Notes: generated by a model from the sequence alone, not told the origin. A DNA stretch of 25,342 nucleotides from a virus (IMGVR_UViG_3300042477_000086:1-25342); one strand, 5' to 3'. Counted from the first letter of the stretch, positions 6,081 to 14,284 are shown. Numbers and translations are program-made.

Positions 6081-6605
6081 ATGGAACCTATCATGGACAA
6101 TTCCACGTTACCAGACTGGCTCAGACCCACTGATGACCAGATATCAGAGCAGGACATGAAATTCCCGCGAACAAAGGATCACAAGGAAATCCAGCGGATT
6201 ACCTTTGAGTCGATCTTTGAGCGGGTGATTGAATCCTTGGAAGCGGGAAGACCGGCAAGTCAGACAATCAAGGAAGACCCGAGAGGTGTCGATGTTGGTC
6301 GCTTTATGGCATGGGTGAGAAGGGATGCCCAACGGTTCGACAGATTTCAGGAAGCCAAGAAGAACGGGATGCTCATCCTGGAAGACAGGCTTATGGAAAC
6401 TGTGGATGACACGGAATCGATGGAGGATGTCCAGCGGACCAAGTTGAGAGTGGATACGATCAAGTTCGTGTTGCAGTCATGGGATAGGCGATATAAGTCG
6501 AACGAGAAGGCTGAGTCGAACAATGGTGGTCCGATCAATATCACCATCACAGGTGTCACAAGTCCGTACAACCAGATCGAGAGTGGAGTGACTGTCGATG
6601 GCTGA
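6081..6605 (+). CDS. terS: terminase small subunit
   Basis: A 174-residue protein that would recognise phage DNA and hand it to the large subunit. Residues about 40-90 form a helical segment with an HTH look (ITFESIFERVIESLEAGRPA ... GRFMAWVRRDAQRFDRF). Residues 92-138 match the familiar TerS tail: AKKNGMLILEDRLMETVDD, then EDVQRTKLRVDTIKFVLQSW. The last 25 residues are a flexible tail that could contact TerL. It overlaps terL by 8 bases. The start is uncertain: 6081 has only a poorly placed AGGG, and 6093 (MDNS) is an alternative. Arg codons are mainly AGA/AGG, as in terL and unlike the portal. Confidence 0.85.
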   Translation: MEPIMDNSTLPDWLRPTDDQISEQDMKFPRTKDHKEIQRITFESIFERVIESLEAGRPASQTIKEDPRGVDVGRFMAWVRRDAQRFDRFQEAKKNGMLILEDRLMETVDDTESMEDVQRTKLRVDTIKFVLQSWDRRYKSNEKAESNNGGPINITITGVTSPYNQIESGVTVDG

Positions 6606-7866
6606 TCTCAATTTCACGTTGTTGAACTGGCAGAGACAAGTCATATCCGATAACTCACGGTTTAAGGTGATAGTGGCTGGGCGACGGACGGGGAAGACGC
6701 AGTTCTCTCTGGTACAGACGGTGATACGCGCGCTGGAGTGCAGGGAGAATTCGGCGGTGGTGTTGTATGTAGCCCCGACATGGGGAATGGCGAGGATGCT
6801 GGCATGGGAGCCGTTGATCCAGTTGGCAGCGCCGGTGATCGCTAGTAGTAACGTGAATAATGGTGAGATACGGCTGGTCAATGGGATGCGGATATGTGTC
6901 CGTGGTAGTGATAACCCGGATAGCTTGCGGGGGATGAAGTTGTACCATGTGACGCTGGACGAGTATCAGGACGCGAAGGCGCAGACATGGGAGTACATCA
7001 TCCGTCCTGCGTTGAGTGACTTGAAGGGGACTGCGGTGTTCATTGGTAGCCCGAAGCCGGATGCTGACAGTTTCAGGAGGTTGTACGACCTGGGGCAGAC
7101 GGGTGAGGATAGTGATTGGAAATCGTGGTTGTTCAAGACTTGCGATAACGAGCTTATCGATCCGAAGGAGATCGAGGCGGCGAGGAAGTCGATGAGTACG
7201 GCAGCGTACTTGCAGGAGTATGAGGCTGAGTGGGATACGGCTGGTGCGAATATCCTGAAGATGGAGTGGTTCGCTACGGGAGAGGAGCCGAAAGGTCAGT
7301 ACAGTACCTACATAGCGATTGACCCTGCGGGGTTTGAGAATGCCGCAGTGGATGACATGAAGAAGAAGTATCTGGACTTCTTCGCTATTGCTGTGGTCAG
7401 GGTGTACGACAACGGGAACTGGTGGGTGCAGAAGATCGACTATGGACGATGGGATGTCAGGGAGGCTGCTGTGAGGGTGCTGATGGCAGTGAGAAGTCAC
7501 AAGCCGATTTGTGTGGGTATGGAGAAGGGTGCGCTGATGAGAGCGTTCATGCCGTACTTTCAGGACTTGTCTAGGAAGAACAACGTCCATTGCCATGTGG
7601 AGGCGATCCCGACCAGCGGGAGCAGTAAGGCTAACCGGATCGTGTATTCGCTCCAGGGGAGAATGGAGCATGGCAGGATCACGTTCAACCCCAAGGAGGA
7701 TTGGATGGAGATCAAGAAGGAGATGCTGGCATTCCCGTCACAGAAGGCGCATGATGACTTGCTGGATGCGCTGTCGATGGTGGATCACCTGGCTACGGTG
7801 GTCTATGGTGATCTGAACGAGGTGCAGGAGGAATATGAAGTGATTGACGAGATTTGTGGATTCTGA
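6598..7866 (+). CDS. terL: terminase large subunit
   Basis: A 422-residue packaging motor and DNA-cutting enzyme. The ATPase region has Walker A at residues 27-34 (AGRRTGKT) and Walker B ending in D121-E122 (YHVTLDEYQDA). A coupling-motif-like FIGSPKP is at 148-154. The RNase H-like nuclease region carries the expected acidic residues: D242 in YIAIDPAG, E309 in GMEKG and D386-D387 in AHDDLLDALSM. Length is typical. It starts inside terS and is probably translationally coupled. Codon use is distinctive: I count AGA or AGG for 14 of 25 arginines, against about 2 of 30 in the portal next door, so the terminase pair probably has a separate origin. Confidence 0.95.
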   Translation: MADLNFTLLNWQRQVISDNSRFKVIVAGRRTGKTQFSLVQTVIRALECRENSAVVLYVAPTWGMARMLAWEPLIQLAAPVIASSNVNNGEIRLVNGMRICVRGSDNPDSLRGMKLYHVTLDEYQDAKAQTWEYIIRPALSDLKGTAVFIGSPKPDADSFRRLYDLGQTGEDSDWKSWLFKTCDNELIDPKEIEAARKSMSTAAYLQEYEAEWDTAGANILKMEWFATGEEPKGQYSTYIAIDPAGFENAAVDDMKKKYLDFFAIAVVRVYDNGNWWVQKIDYGRWDVREAAVRVLMAVRSHKPICVGMEKGALMRAFMPYFQDLSRKNNVHCHVEAIPTSGSSKANRIVYSLQGRMEHGRITFNPKEDWMEIKKEMLAFPSQKAHDDLLDALSMVDHLATVVYGDLNEVQEEYEVIDEICGF

Positions 7867-7896
7867 TACCCTCGCGGCAATCGATAGGAGAAAGCT

Positions 7897-7947
7897 ATGG
7901 CTTGCAAACCCAAGAAGACGAAACGCCCTCCCGTCAAACGCCGCTAG
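7897..7947 (+). CDS. 16-aa basic peptide between terL and portal
   Basis: ATAGGAGAAAGCT precedes an ATG at 7897, a strong and well-placed ribosome site. The peptide is MACKPKKTKRPPVKRR: nine Lys/Arg in sixteen residues, with no acidic residue. The stop TAG forms part of TAGGAG, the ribosome site of the portal gene, so translation of the two is probably linked. It may bind nucleic acid or the negatively charged portal or terminase, or act only as a translational leader. The ribosome site is the main evidence, since a 16-codon ORF alone proves little. Confidence 0.5.
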   Translation: MACKPKKTKRPPVKRR

Positions 7948-7956
7948 GAGCGACTC

Positions 7957-10020
7957 ATGGACGCAGATAACGTCAATTACGAACAGACAGGGCAGGTCAT
8001 TGACGTTGCCGCTGAAGACGAGCAAGCACCTCAGTATTACGAGCCTACCGAGTCCGACAAGGAGCTAACTGCCTTTGTTGTCGATCATACGGACCGTTGG
8101 CGCGAGTTCCGCGATCAGAACTACCTCGACGATTGGCTCAAGTACGAGCGTATCTTCCGTGGGCAGTGGGCGGAAGAGGACAAGACCCGTGGTTCCGAGC
8201 GCTCCCGTGTCATCAGCCCGGCTACCCAACAAGCAGTAGAGACTCGCCACGCTGAAATCATCGAAGCGATCTTCGGTCAAGGGGAGTTCTTCGACATCAA
8301 GGACGATCTGGCTGACCAAAATGGTCAAATTGACGTTGAAAAGCTGAAAAATCAGCTAATGGAGGATTTTGCACAGGACAAAGTGCGGAAATCCTTCGAT
8401 CAGATCACTCTTTTAGCTGAAATTTACGGTACGGGTATCGGTGAGATCACTGTTGGCAGCGAAAAACAGTTCAAACCCATGCAAGTACCCCTCGACCAGC
8501 AGCAAATGGCTTACGGTGTGGGTGAAAAAGACCGTGTTTGCGTGAAATTGGTACCGGTTAATCCGAAAAACTTCCTTTTCGACCCCAACGGTACGTCGAT
8601 TGACGACTGTATGGGTGTAGCGATTGAGAAGTACGTCAGCATCCACAAGATCGCGGCTGGTATCAAGTCTGGCAAGTACAAGAACGTAGATATTGGCTCA
8701 CTTTACGAGGATGACTCGCTGGAAGTGACCCAGGAGGATGTCCAGTACGAGGATGACAAGGTTCTCCTGCTGACATACTACGGTCTGGTGCCGCGTGAGT
8801 ACGTCACGGGCATGGAAGAGGTCGAGGAACTGTTCCCGAATGAAGGGGAAATGGCAGTCAGCGAGCAGATTGAGGACTACACTGACATGGTGGAGGCGAT
8901 CATCGTCATCGCCAACGGTTCCCTGCTCCTGAAGGCCGAAGAGTCGCCCTACATGATGAAGGATCGACCGGTGATCAGCTATCAGGCTGATACGGTGCCT
9001 AATCGCCTCTTGGGGCGGGGTACGGTCGAGAAGGCATACAATATGCAAGCCGCCATCGACGGCAGCGCCAGAAGCCACATGGACGCTCTGGCGCTGACTG
9101 TTGCCCCTATGATGGGGATGGACGCTACCCGACTGCCTCGAGGTGCCAAGTTTGAGGTCAAGCCGGGTAAGGCGTTCATGACCAACGGCAACCCTGCCGA
9201 GATTCTGATGCCGTTCAAGTTCGGCACCAACGATGGTCAGGCGATGCAGACCAGCAAAGAGTTTGAACGGATGCTGCTGATGGCAACCGGCACGATTGAC
9301 TCCAATGGTACGCCGAGTGCAGTCGCCCGTGATGGTCAGTCGATGGATATGGCTACTGCCACGATGATCAAGAAGTACAAGCGGGTACTGACGAACTTCC
9401 AAGAAGACTTCCTGATCCCGTTCATCTACAAGACCACTTGGCGCTATATGCAGTTCGATCCCGAGCGGTATCCCTCTGTCGATGTCAAGTTCATCCCGAC
9501 CGCTACGCTGGGCATCATCGCCCGTGAGTATGAGCAGAAGCAGCTTGCCTTCCTGATCCAGACGCTGGGTGCACAGTCCCCGCTGACTCCGGTACTCATG
9601 CAGGGCGTGGTCAAGAACTCCAGTCTGAGTAACAAGGAGCAGATGCTGGCACAGATGGCGCAGATGAGTCAGCCTAACCCGCAGCAACAGGCGATGGCTC
9701 AACAGGCGGCAGAGATGGAAGCTCGTCTGAAAGCGGCTGAAACGGCGCTTAAAGAGGCCCAGGCAGAGAAGGCTAGGGTTGAGGCTCAACTGGCACCGGA
9801 AGAGACTAAGGCGAAGATCATCAGCGCACTGGCGAACAATCTGGACGAGGACAACGAAGGTAAAGACTTCGAGCGCCGCGCCAAGATAGCCGATCTGATG
9901 CTCCGTGAAGAAGATATTCGGTCTAACGAGCGGATCGCTACCCAGCAGATGCAAGCGAAACAGGCCGAAGCCGCCAAGACCAGCGACTACATGAGTAAAG
10001 CCTCTGAATTGATGCAATGA
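7957..10020 (+). CDS. portal protein
   Basis: A 687-residue protein following terL, in the standard position for the dodecameric ring through which DNA enters and leaves the head. The N-terminal body (residues about 35-110: WREFRDQNYLDDWLKYERIF, then SRVISPATQQAVETRHAEIIEAIFG) and the core YGTGIGEITV ... VPVNPKNFLFDPNGTSIDD are typical of podovirus portals. The crown or barrel end at residues about 575-615 is a predicted coiled coil rich in Gln/Ala/Glu (QQAAEMEARLKAAETALKEA). GGAG lies six bases before the ATG. Arg codons are mostly CGT/CGC. The stop overlaps the collagen-like gene as ATGA. Confidence 0.92.
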   Translation: MDADNVNYEQTGQVIDVAAEDEQAPQYYEPTESDKELTAFVVDHTDRWREFRDQNYLDDWLKYERIFRGQWAEEDKTRGSERSRVISPATQQAVETRHAEIIEAIFGQGEFFDIKDDLADQNGQIDVEKLKNQLMEDFAQDKVRKSFDQITLLAEIYGTGIGEITVGSEKQFKPMQVPLDQQQMAYGVGEKDRVCVKLVPVNPKNFLFDPNGTSIDDCMGVAIEKYVSIHKIAAGIKSGKYKNVDIGSLYEDDSLEVTQEDVQYEDDKVLLLTYYGLVPREYVTGMEEVEELFPNEGEMAVSEQIEDYTDMVEAIIVIANGSLLLKAEESPYMMKDRPVISYQADTVPNRLLGRGTVEKAYNMQAAIDGSARSHMDALALTVAPMMGMDATRLPRGAKFEVKPGKAFMTNGNPAEILMPFKFGTNDGQAMQTSKEFERMLLMATGTIDSNGTPSAVARDGQSMDMATATMIKKYKRVLTNFQEDFLIPFIYKTTWRYMQFDPERYPSVDVKFIPTATLGIIAREYEQKQLAFLIQTLGAQSPLTPVLMQGVVKNSSLSNKEQMLAQMAQMSQPNPQQQAMAQQAAEMEARLKAAETALKEAQAEKARVEAQLAPEETKAKIISALANNLDEDNEGKDFERRAKIADLMLREEDIRSNERIATQQMQAKQAEAAKTSDYMSKASELMQ

Positions 10021-10502
10021 TCGACAAACTTAAGAAACTTCTCGCACCGGATGTCGATATCGCGGCCAAGTTGGTCGTGGTATCGACGTTCTTCGGGAAA
10101 GTTCTAACAAGTTATGGTGAAAGATTAGTAGAACTGGAAGCCCGACAGCTACAGAAGGGCGATAAGGGTGATCGCGGTGAAAAAGGCGAGAAAGGTGATC
10201 CTGGTCCTGCTGGAGCGGTTGGTCCGGCTGGAGCTATCGGTCCTAAAGGTGACGCTGGCATCAATGGTAAGGATGGAAAACCGGGTAAAGACGGAAAACA
10301 GGGTGTATCGGTAGTCGATTCTGAAGTCGATATTGATGGGCATCTGGTTCTTAAACTGTCAAATGGTAAAGTAATCGATGCAGGTCCGCTACCGGAAGGT
10401 AATACGGCTTCCACCTTCGTATCTGGAAACGCTTGGCAAATTGAAGTATCATCCACACCACCATCTAACCCGCAGCTTAATCAGTTGTGGCTACAGATTT
10501 AA
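10017..10502 (+). CDS. collagen-like protein coupled to portal
   Basis: A 161-residue protein with three parts. The helical N-terminus (1-46, MIDKLKKLLAPDVDIAAKLV ... YGERLVELEARQ) is followed by an unbroken Gly-X-Y run, with Gly at every third position from 48 to 96 (17 glycines). Next is a compact beta segment (VSVVDSEVDIDGHLVLKLSNGKVID, positions about 97-123). A C-terminal stretch ends in PPSNPQLNQLWLQI. Collagen-type runs form trimers, and the beta segment after such a run resembles trimeric fibre tips. The C-terminal 'NPxxxxLW' ending is common in phage structural proteins. It overlaps the portal stop as ATGA, so it is probably a virion component such as a thin head or neck fibre. Confidence 0.85.
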   Translation: MIDKLKKLLAPDVDIAAKLVVVSTFFGKVLTSYGERLVELEARQLQKGDKGDRGEKGEKGDPGPAGAVGPAGAIGPKGDAGINGKDGKPGKDGKQGVSVVDSEVDIDGHLVLKLSNGKVIDAGPLPEGNTASTFVSGNAWQIEVSSTPPSNPQLNQLWLQI

Positions 10503-10512
10503 GGAGTAACAC

Positions 10513-10926
10513 ATGGCTACATTCGTAAAAGTCGCGGACGCTATTGAACCGCTGTTGGAGGCAATCAACTCGGGGTCTGACACTTGGAAGATCGCCCTTG
10601 CTGCCACTTCTCCTGCCTCGTCTGCTTTCGTGGCTGGTACGACTGACCTGACGACCTCTGGCGGCTATACGGCTGGCGGCAATACGGCTACCGTATCGAG
10701 CGCCACTCAGTCTGCCGGCACCTACAAGTTGGTGCTGAACAGCCCCTCGACTTGGACTGCTACGGGCGGTGGTTTCACCTTCCGCTATGTTCTCTTGGTC
10801 AATAGTACCAACAACATCACGGTCGGCTACTGGGACTACGGTGGTAACGTGGTGATGAACGGGACGAACGGTGACACTTTCACCGCGAACCTCGATGGCA
10901 CTAACGGTGTATTCCAGGTCACCTGA
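10513..10926 (+). CDS. virion structural protein (137 aa)
   Basis: AAGGAGTAACAC precedes the ATG. The protein is Gly/Thr/Ser-rich and beta-type: WKIALAATSPASSAFVAGTT, LTTSGGYTAGGNTATVSSAT, then a region ending YWDYGGNVVMNGTNGDTFT. The 'WKIAL...GTTDLTTxGGYTAGG' pattern is one I associate with small uncharacterised structural proteins in phage and prophage head regions. A decoration or adaptor role is inferred from its place between portal and capsid. The stop and next start overlap as TGATG. Confidence 0.75.
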   Translation: MATFVKVADAIEPLLEAINSGSDTWKIALAATSPASSAFVAGTTDLTTSGGYTAGGNTATVSSATQSAGTYKLVLNSPSTWTATGGGFTFRYVLLVNSTNNITVGYWDYGGNVVMNGTNGDTFTANLDGTNGVFQVT

Positions 10927-11561
10927 TGACTCTCACCTTCCGATCAGTTAAGGGGTCCGGTCTTACCAACGAGGAAATCGATGGTAATACCACCCATTTT
11001 AACGACCGTACCAAGAATGGTTGGGCGGACATCGTAGCTGAACTGTACACGCGGGGAGGTAATGCCTCTCCGGTTACATCGCAGTTCAAGGGTGGTATCT
11101 ACCTGTACGAATTCACTCCTAGCGATGTGCTGGAAGTCTTTAGTAACTTCCATATCCCTCATGCGTGGCGAACTGGAACAATGCTGTATCCGCACTTCCA
11201 TTTCTCCTGCAAGACGAACGATTCTGGGGTTGTCCGGTTGGGATTTGAATACACAGGGGCTAGGCGGCATGATGACTCGGGTACTGTAGTCTTCCCTGAT
11301 ACGCAGACGATCTATGTGGAATTCGAGATTACTGCAAACAGTGCCTTTGAGCATTTCGTCGCAGAGGCACCAGAGAATCAAGGCATTCCTGGCACACTAT
11401 TGAACGTCGATGCGATGGTAATGACGCGAATCTTTCGTGACGCTACCCATGTGAATGACACGTTCCCAGAATCTATTTACGGTATCACGGCGGATTTGCA
11501 CATTGAGGTAGATAAAGCCTCTACTCCGTTCCGCGCACCTGACTTCAACACAGGGGTTTGA
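10926..11561 (+). CDS. virion structural protein with 'MPHAW/PHxHF'-type core (211 aa)
   Basis: The N-terminus (FRSVKGSGLTNEEIDGNTTH) is a short leader of the kind that joins phage fibre or head proteins to a partner. The core contains LEVFSNFHIPHAWRTGTMLY followed by PHFHFSCKTNDSG, and later MVMTRIFRDATHVNDTF and DLHIEVDK. I recognise the 'hIPHAWxxGTxxYPHxHF' signature from a widespread but uncharacterised family of phage structural proteins. It is probably beta-sandwich. The TGATG overlap with the previous gene suggests coupled expression. I cannot say whether it sits on the head, neck or tail. Confidence 0.75.
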   Translation: MTLTFRSVKGSGLTNEEIDGNTTHFNDRTKNGWADIVAELYTRGGNASPVTSQFKGGIYLYEFTPSDVLEVFSNFHIPHAWRTGTMLYPHFHFSCKTNDSGVVRLGFEYTGARRHDDSGTVVFPDTQTIYVEFEITANSAFEHFVAEAPENQGIPGTLLNVDAMVMTRIFRDATHVNDTFPESIYGITADLHIEVDKASTPFRAPDFNTGV

Positions 11562-11562
11562 C

Positions 11563-12219
11563 ATGGCTCAAGCTAACGATTCGATCTTAGTAACTCCTGG
11601 TTCTGGAGCAACAGTAGCGACACAACTCGCCAACAGCAAAGAGTACCAAGTTATTTGTACGGCAGATGAAGGTGGGCATATTGTCGGATCGAAAGATACC
11701 TATCTCTACGCAATCCCGTCGCAGGTTCATGTTGCTGTCGCCAACACGGTTCATTGGGACATCTTCAACGCAGACGCGACCTTGTTGGTTCGTATTGTCT
11801 CCATCAAGCAAATCCCCAACATCACCACAGCGGTTACTGGTGTTGTGTTCGATTGGCAATTGTTCCGTACTTCTGCTGTGGGTACAGGCGGTTCTGCACA
11901 GACAGCATGGTTGCCGGATACCTCACAGACTGCTTTGAGTGCTAACGTCACCTGCCGTAGCAAGCCGACAGGAGGGGCGACCACTTCCGGTTCATCCATC
12001 AAGAACTACGCTTTGCATGGCGAAGAGACAAACAACGGTTCTATCGTCGTAACGTCGCTTGGTGGTCTTGAGCTTGTTCCTCAGTCGATTCAAGGATCAC
12101 TGACGGGTGGTATCCAACACGGCATTCTTCTGCGTCAGAACCAAGGATTGAAGTGCGTACAAGTGACGAACTCCGCAGCAGGTAACACTGCTTGGGAAAT
12201 CACCTTCACGGTGGAGTAA
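11563..12219 (+). CDS. virion structural protein (218 aa)
   Basis: Starts one base after the previous stop, with CAGGGG as a weak ribosome site. The protein is beta-rich and low in charge: an N-terminal half (YQVICTADEGGHIVGS ... TVHWDIFNADATLLVRIVSI) and a C-terminal half with NYALHGEETNNGSIV, LGGLELVPQSIQGS and GIQHGILLRQNQGLKCVQV, ending ITFTVE. I do not recognise a named domain. Membership of the tightly packed portal-to-capsid block is the main evidence that it is a virion protein. Confidence 0.7.
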   Translation: MAQANDSILVTPGSGATVATQLANSKEYQVICTADEGGHIVGSKDTYLYAIPSQVHVAVANTVHWDIFNADATLLVRIVSIKQIPNITTAVTGVVFDWQLFRTSAVGTGGSAQTAWLPDTSQTALSANVTCRSKPTGGATTSGSSIKNYALHGEETNNGSIVVTSLGGLELVPQSIQGSLTGGIQHGILLRQNQGLKCVQVTNSAAGNTAWEITFTVE

Positions 12220-12222
12220 GTC

Positions 12223-13209
12223 ATGCTGCTCCCACTGCTACTTGGGCAGGGAACAGCCGGTGGGCCGACCAATTACAGTCTCACCTGTGCTAACGGGTCT
12301 TATACCTACACAGGGCAAGCCTCTGGCACGTTAAAGCGCGGTCATAGCCTTACCTGCGCCCATACGACCTACTCATATACGGGTCAGGCATCAGGGACAC
12401 TAAAGCGTGGTCATAGCCTCACCTGTGCGCATACGACCTATAGCTACACAGGGCAGAACACTGGATTACTGAAGATTGGGCATAGCCTCACTTCGGCTCA
12501 CGGTTCTTACACCCTAACGGGGATTGACGCTACCCTAAGTTACATCCCTGGTGCAGCCAAGGTTGATTATTCGCTCTCCTGCTCCCATGCTGACTACTCA
12601 TTAACTGGTCAGGCGACTACTTTCGTTTTCAATCGGAAACTCGCTCTAGCTCACGGTTCCTACAGTTCGACCGGCTACTCGGCTACTTTTGTCCGGGCAG
12701 TCAAACTGATCGCCAGTAACGGCACTTATACCTTCAGTGGCCGCTCGGCTACACTGAATAAAGCATCGCAGATCATCGCGTCCCACGGTGGCTATACGCT
12801 CACCGGACAGGACATCACCACACCTTGGACTCGATCCATCACCTGTGAAGCGGGGACGTTCTCGCTCGCAGGGCAGGATGCCAGCCTCGCCTACTCCGCA
12901 GGGCAGATAGACTACGCGCTATCCTGCTCACATGGCGCATACAACTGGTACAGCGGCTACGCTAGTCAGGATTATTTCGCAGAGGACTACAATGCGTCAG
13001 GTGCCACGTTTGATCGTACCTTCGTTGTAGCTAACAACTACCTCGACTGTAACGTAGCTATCTACACGCTTCAAGGGTTCAATCTGACAGGGACGTTCTC
13101 TTTCTCGACGTTCCCGCAGACGGGTGGTAGTTCGACATTGGCATATTGGAACGGATCAGCTTGGGTTGATGCTCAACTGAGATACTGGAACGGGAGTGAT
13201 TGGGTATGA
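12223..13209 (+). CDS. beta-repeat virion protein with about ten 'SLTCAHxxYxYTGQ' repeats
   Basis: A 328-residue protein. From residue 17 it is built from about ten units of 22-29 residues on the pattern SLTCAHGxYxLTGQxAxL; the first three are 23 residues each, back to back (17-39, 40-62, 63-85). This 'Gxyx.tGq' repeat is known from uncharacterised phage and prophage surface proteins and probably makes a beta-solenoid-like or pseudo-repeat fibre. The C-terminus changes to another module (DRTFVVANNYLDCNVAIYTL) and ends with two copies of YWNGSxWV. GGAG lies upstream, overlapping the previous stop. The stop overlaps the next start as ATGA. A role on the virion surface is inferred. Confidence 0.75.
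   Translation: MLLPLLLGQGTAGGPTNYSLTCANGSYTYTGQASGTLKRGHSLTCAHTTYSYTGQASGTLKRGHSLTCAHTTYSYTGQNTGLLKIGHSLTSAHGSYTLTGIDATLSYIPGAAKVDYSLSCSHADYSLTGQATTFVFNRKLALAHGSYSSTGYSATFVRAVKLIASNGTYTFSGRSATLNKASQIIASHGGYTLTGQDITTPWTRSITCEAGTFSLAGQDASLAYSAGQIDYALSCSHGAYNWYSGYASQDYFAEDYNASGATFDRTFVVANNYLDCNVAIYTLQGFNLTGTFSFSTFPQTGGSSTLAYWNGSAWVDAQLRYWNGSDWV
12271..12546 (+). repeat. 69-bp in-gene tandem repeats
   Basis: Units begin at 12271, 12340, 12409 and 12478 with an exact 69-base period. The second and third units are nearly identical at their start (GGTCATAGCCT-ACCTG-GC then CATACGACCTA). The fourth diverges. Repeat number may vary between relatives. Confidence 0.8.
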
Positions 13210-13526
13210 AACGGCTAGGTCAAGCAGCAGTAAGTACGGGTGGTGGCACAACGCTCTACACGGTCCCCACGGGCTACCGGACGGATATGGCTGATGTACT
13301 TATCGCCAACACCTCGGCTACCCCGACAACCATCGCTCTACACATCGTCCCGGTAGGTGGTTCTGCTACGGCATCCAATGCCATGTTCCCGACAGTGACG
13401 ATCCCCGCGAACACCTTGGTTCAATGGACCGGCACCCAGCACCTGAACACTGGCGACTTCATCAAAGGGATCGCTGGGGCTTCTGGTATCACAGTGACGA
13501 TTACTGGTGAAGAGGTGCGATTATGA
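13206..13526 (+). CDS. virion structural protein, 'TLYTVPxGYRTD' family (106 aa)
   Basis: ATG at 13206 overlaps the previous stop (ATGA) and is preferred over the TTG at 13200. The sequence TTLYTVPTGYRTDMADVLIA, then ALHIVPVG, NAMFPTVTIPANTLVQWTGT and GDFIKGIAG is a compact all-beta protein. I recognise it as a common phage type found with head, neck or tail genes. Its exact place on the virion is unknown. The stop overlaps the next start as ATGA. Confidence 0.8.
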   Translation: MKRLGQAAVSTGGGTTLYTVPTGYRTDMADVLIANTSATPTTIALHIVPVGGSATASNAMFPTVTIPANTLVQWTGTQHLNTGDFIKGIAGASGITVTITGEEVRL

Positions 13527-14030
13527 TCACTCAGTTCCCTGCTAACAATGAGTCGATTGACTACGCTCACCAGAAGATTCACGAAGGCCGCTTCTTCTCC
13601 GGTGGCTACTATAACAGTTCATTGAGCGCCGGCAGTAGTCAGGACATTTTGGTGCAGGTCGGATCATCCAGTAACTTCCATGCGATCATGGCGGTGTCCA
13701 TCTCCGGTGAAGCGACAGTCTTCATCTACGAGGGTACGACCTTCTCGGCGGCAGGGTCTGCGGTGACGATGACCAACCATAACAGGACATCTGCCAAGGT
13801 GTTCAGTGGCACAGTCACCTATTCTCCGACCGTTACGGGTACGGGGGACTCAGTTGAACGGGACGCAGTACATCCCTGCCGGCGACAAGCATACGAACGG
13901 TGTGACAGCAGGATTCACTTCCGAGTTGATCCTGTCCCCCTCGACCAACTACCTGATCCGTTGTACGAACATATCAGGTGGGGCGGTCAAACTTTCCATG
14001 CACATTGAAGGGTATCAACCGTCACTATGA
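13523..14030 (+). CDS. virion structural protein split by a one-base frameshift
   Basis: The frame starting at 13523 reads sensibly (FSGGYYNSSLSAGSSQDILV, then VFIYEGTTFSAAG, VFSGTVTYSPTVTGTG). It turns into implausible Arg/Cys-rich sequence after G5 at 13843-13847. The neighbouring frame from 13848 continues in family style: TQLNGTQYIPAGDKHTNG, then TSELILSPSTNYLIRCTNIS and KLSMHIEGYQPSL, ending at 14030. That end overlaps the next gene as ATGA, while the 14008 stop does not. Removing one G restores one protein of about 168 residues. The causes to separate are a homopolymer sequencing or assembly error, a real mutation, or programmed slippage. The first is most likely. Confidence 0.8.
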
Positions 14031-14284
14031 CCCCAGAATTGGATGCTTACTATACCCGCCGACTAGCCATGATGGGCGACCAAGCATGGCGCGACCTGTT
14101 GGAAGATGTCGAGGCTATGCTACAGGCGACCAACGATATTACTACAGTGCAGGACGAGAAAACTCTACATTTCAAACGTGGGGAAATCTCCATCATGCGC
14201 TGGATTCTCTCGCTCAGAGAGGTCAGTGAAGAGGCTTACAACACACTTAAGGAAGAAAATGGCACGTCTAATGAGAGACTTTAA
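14027..14284 (+). CDS. small conserved phage protein near capsid (85 aa)
   Basis: The sequence (LDAYYTRRLAMMGDQAWRDL, then LEDVEAMLQATND and DEKTLHFKRGEISIMRWILS) is an all-helical small protein. It resembles a family seen beside capsid genes of many tailed phages ('YY..R..MM...GW.dL.eDv...' and 'DEKTL.FrRGElsIm.W'). Its function is not established to my knowledge. The ATGA overlap with the preceding gene (14027-14030) supports both ends. It overlaps the zinc-ribbon gene by 26 bases. Confidence 0.8.
   Translation: MTPELDAYYTRRLAMMGDQAWRDLLEDVEAMLQATNDITTVQDEKTLHFKRGEISIMRWILSLREVSEEAYNTLKEENGTSNERL

Noticed and set aside
6655-10017. Long minus-strand frames opposite terL (338 codons) and portal (439 codons)
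   Set aside because: They are antisense shadows caused by strong codon bias of the plus-strand genes. Products are Arg/His/Leu-rich with no domain.
13130-13209. Diversity-generating retroelement target at the YWNGSxWV end
   Set aside because: No reverse transcriptase, template repeat or adenine-biased variable region was seen in the window.
13523-14030. Programmed slippage as the primary explanation for the frameshift
   Set aside because: The run is only G5, the gene is not in the tail-chaperone position, and no stimulatory structure was evident. An indel or base-call error is simpler.
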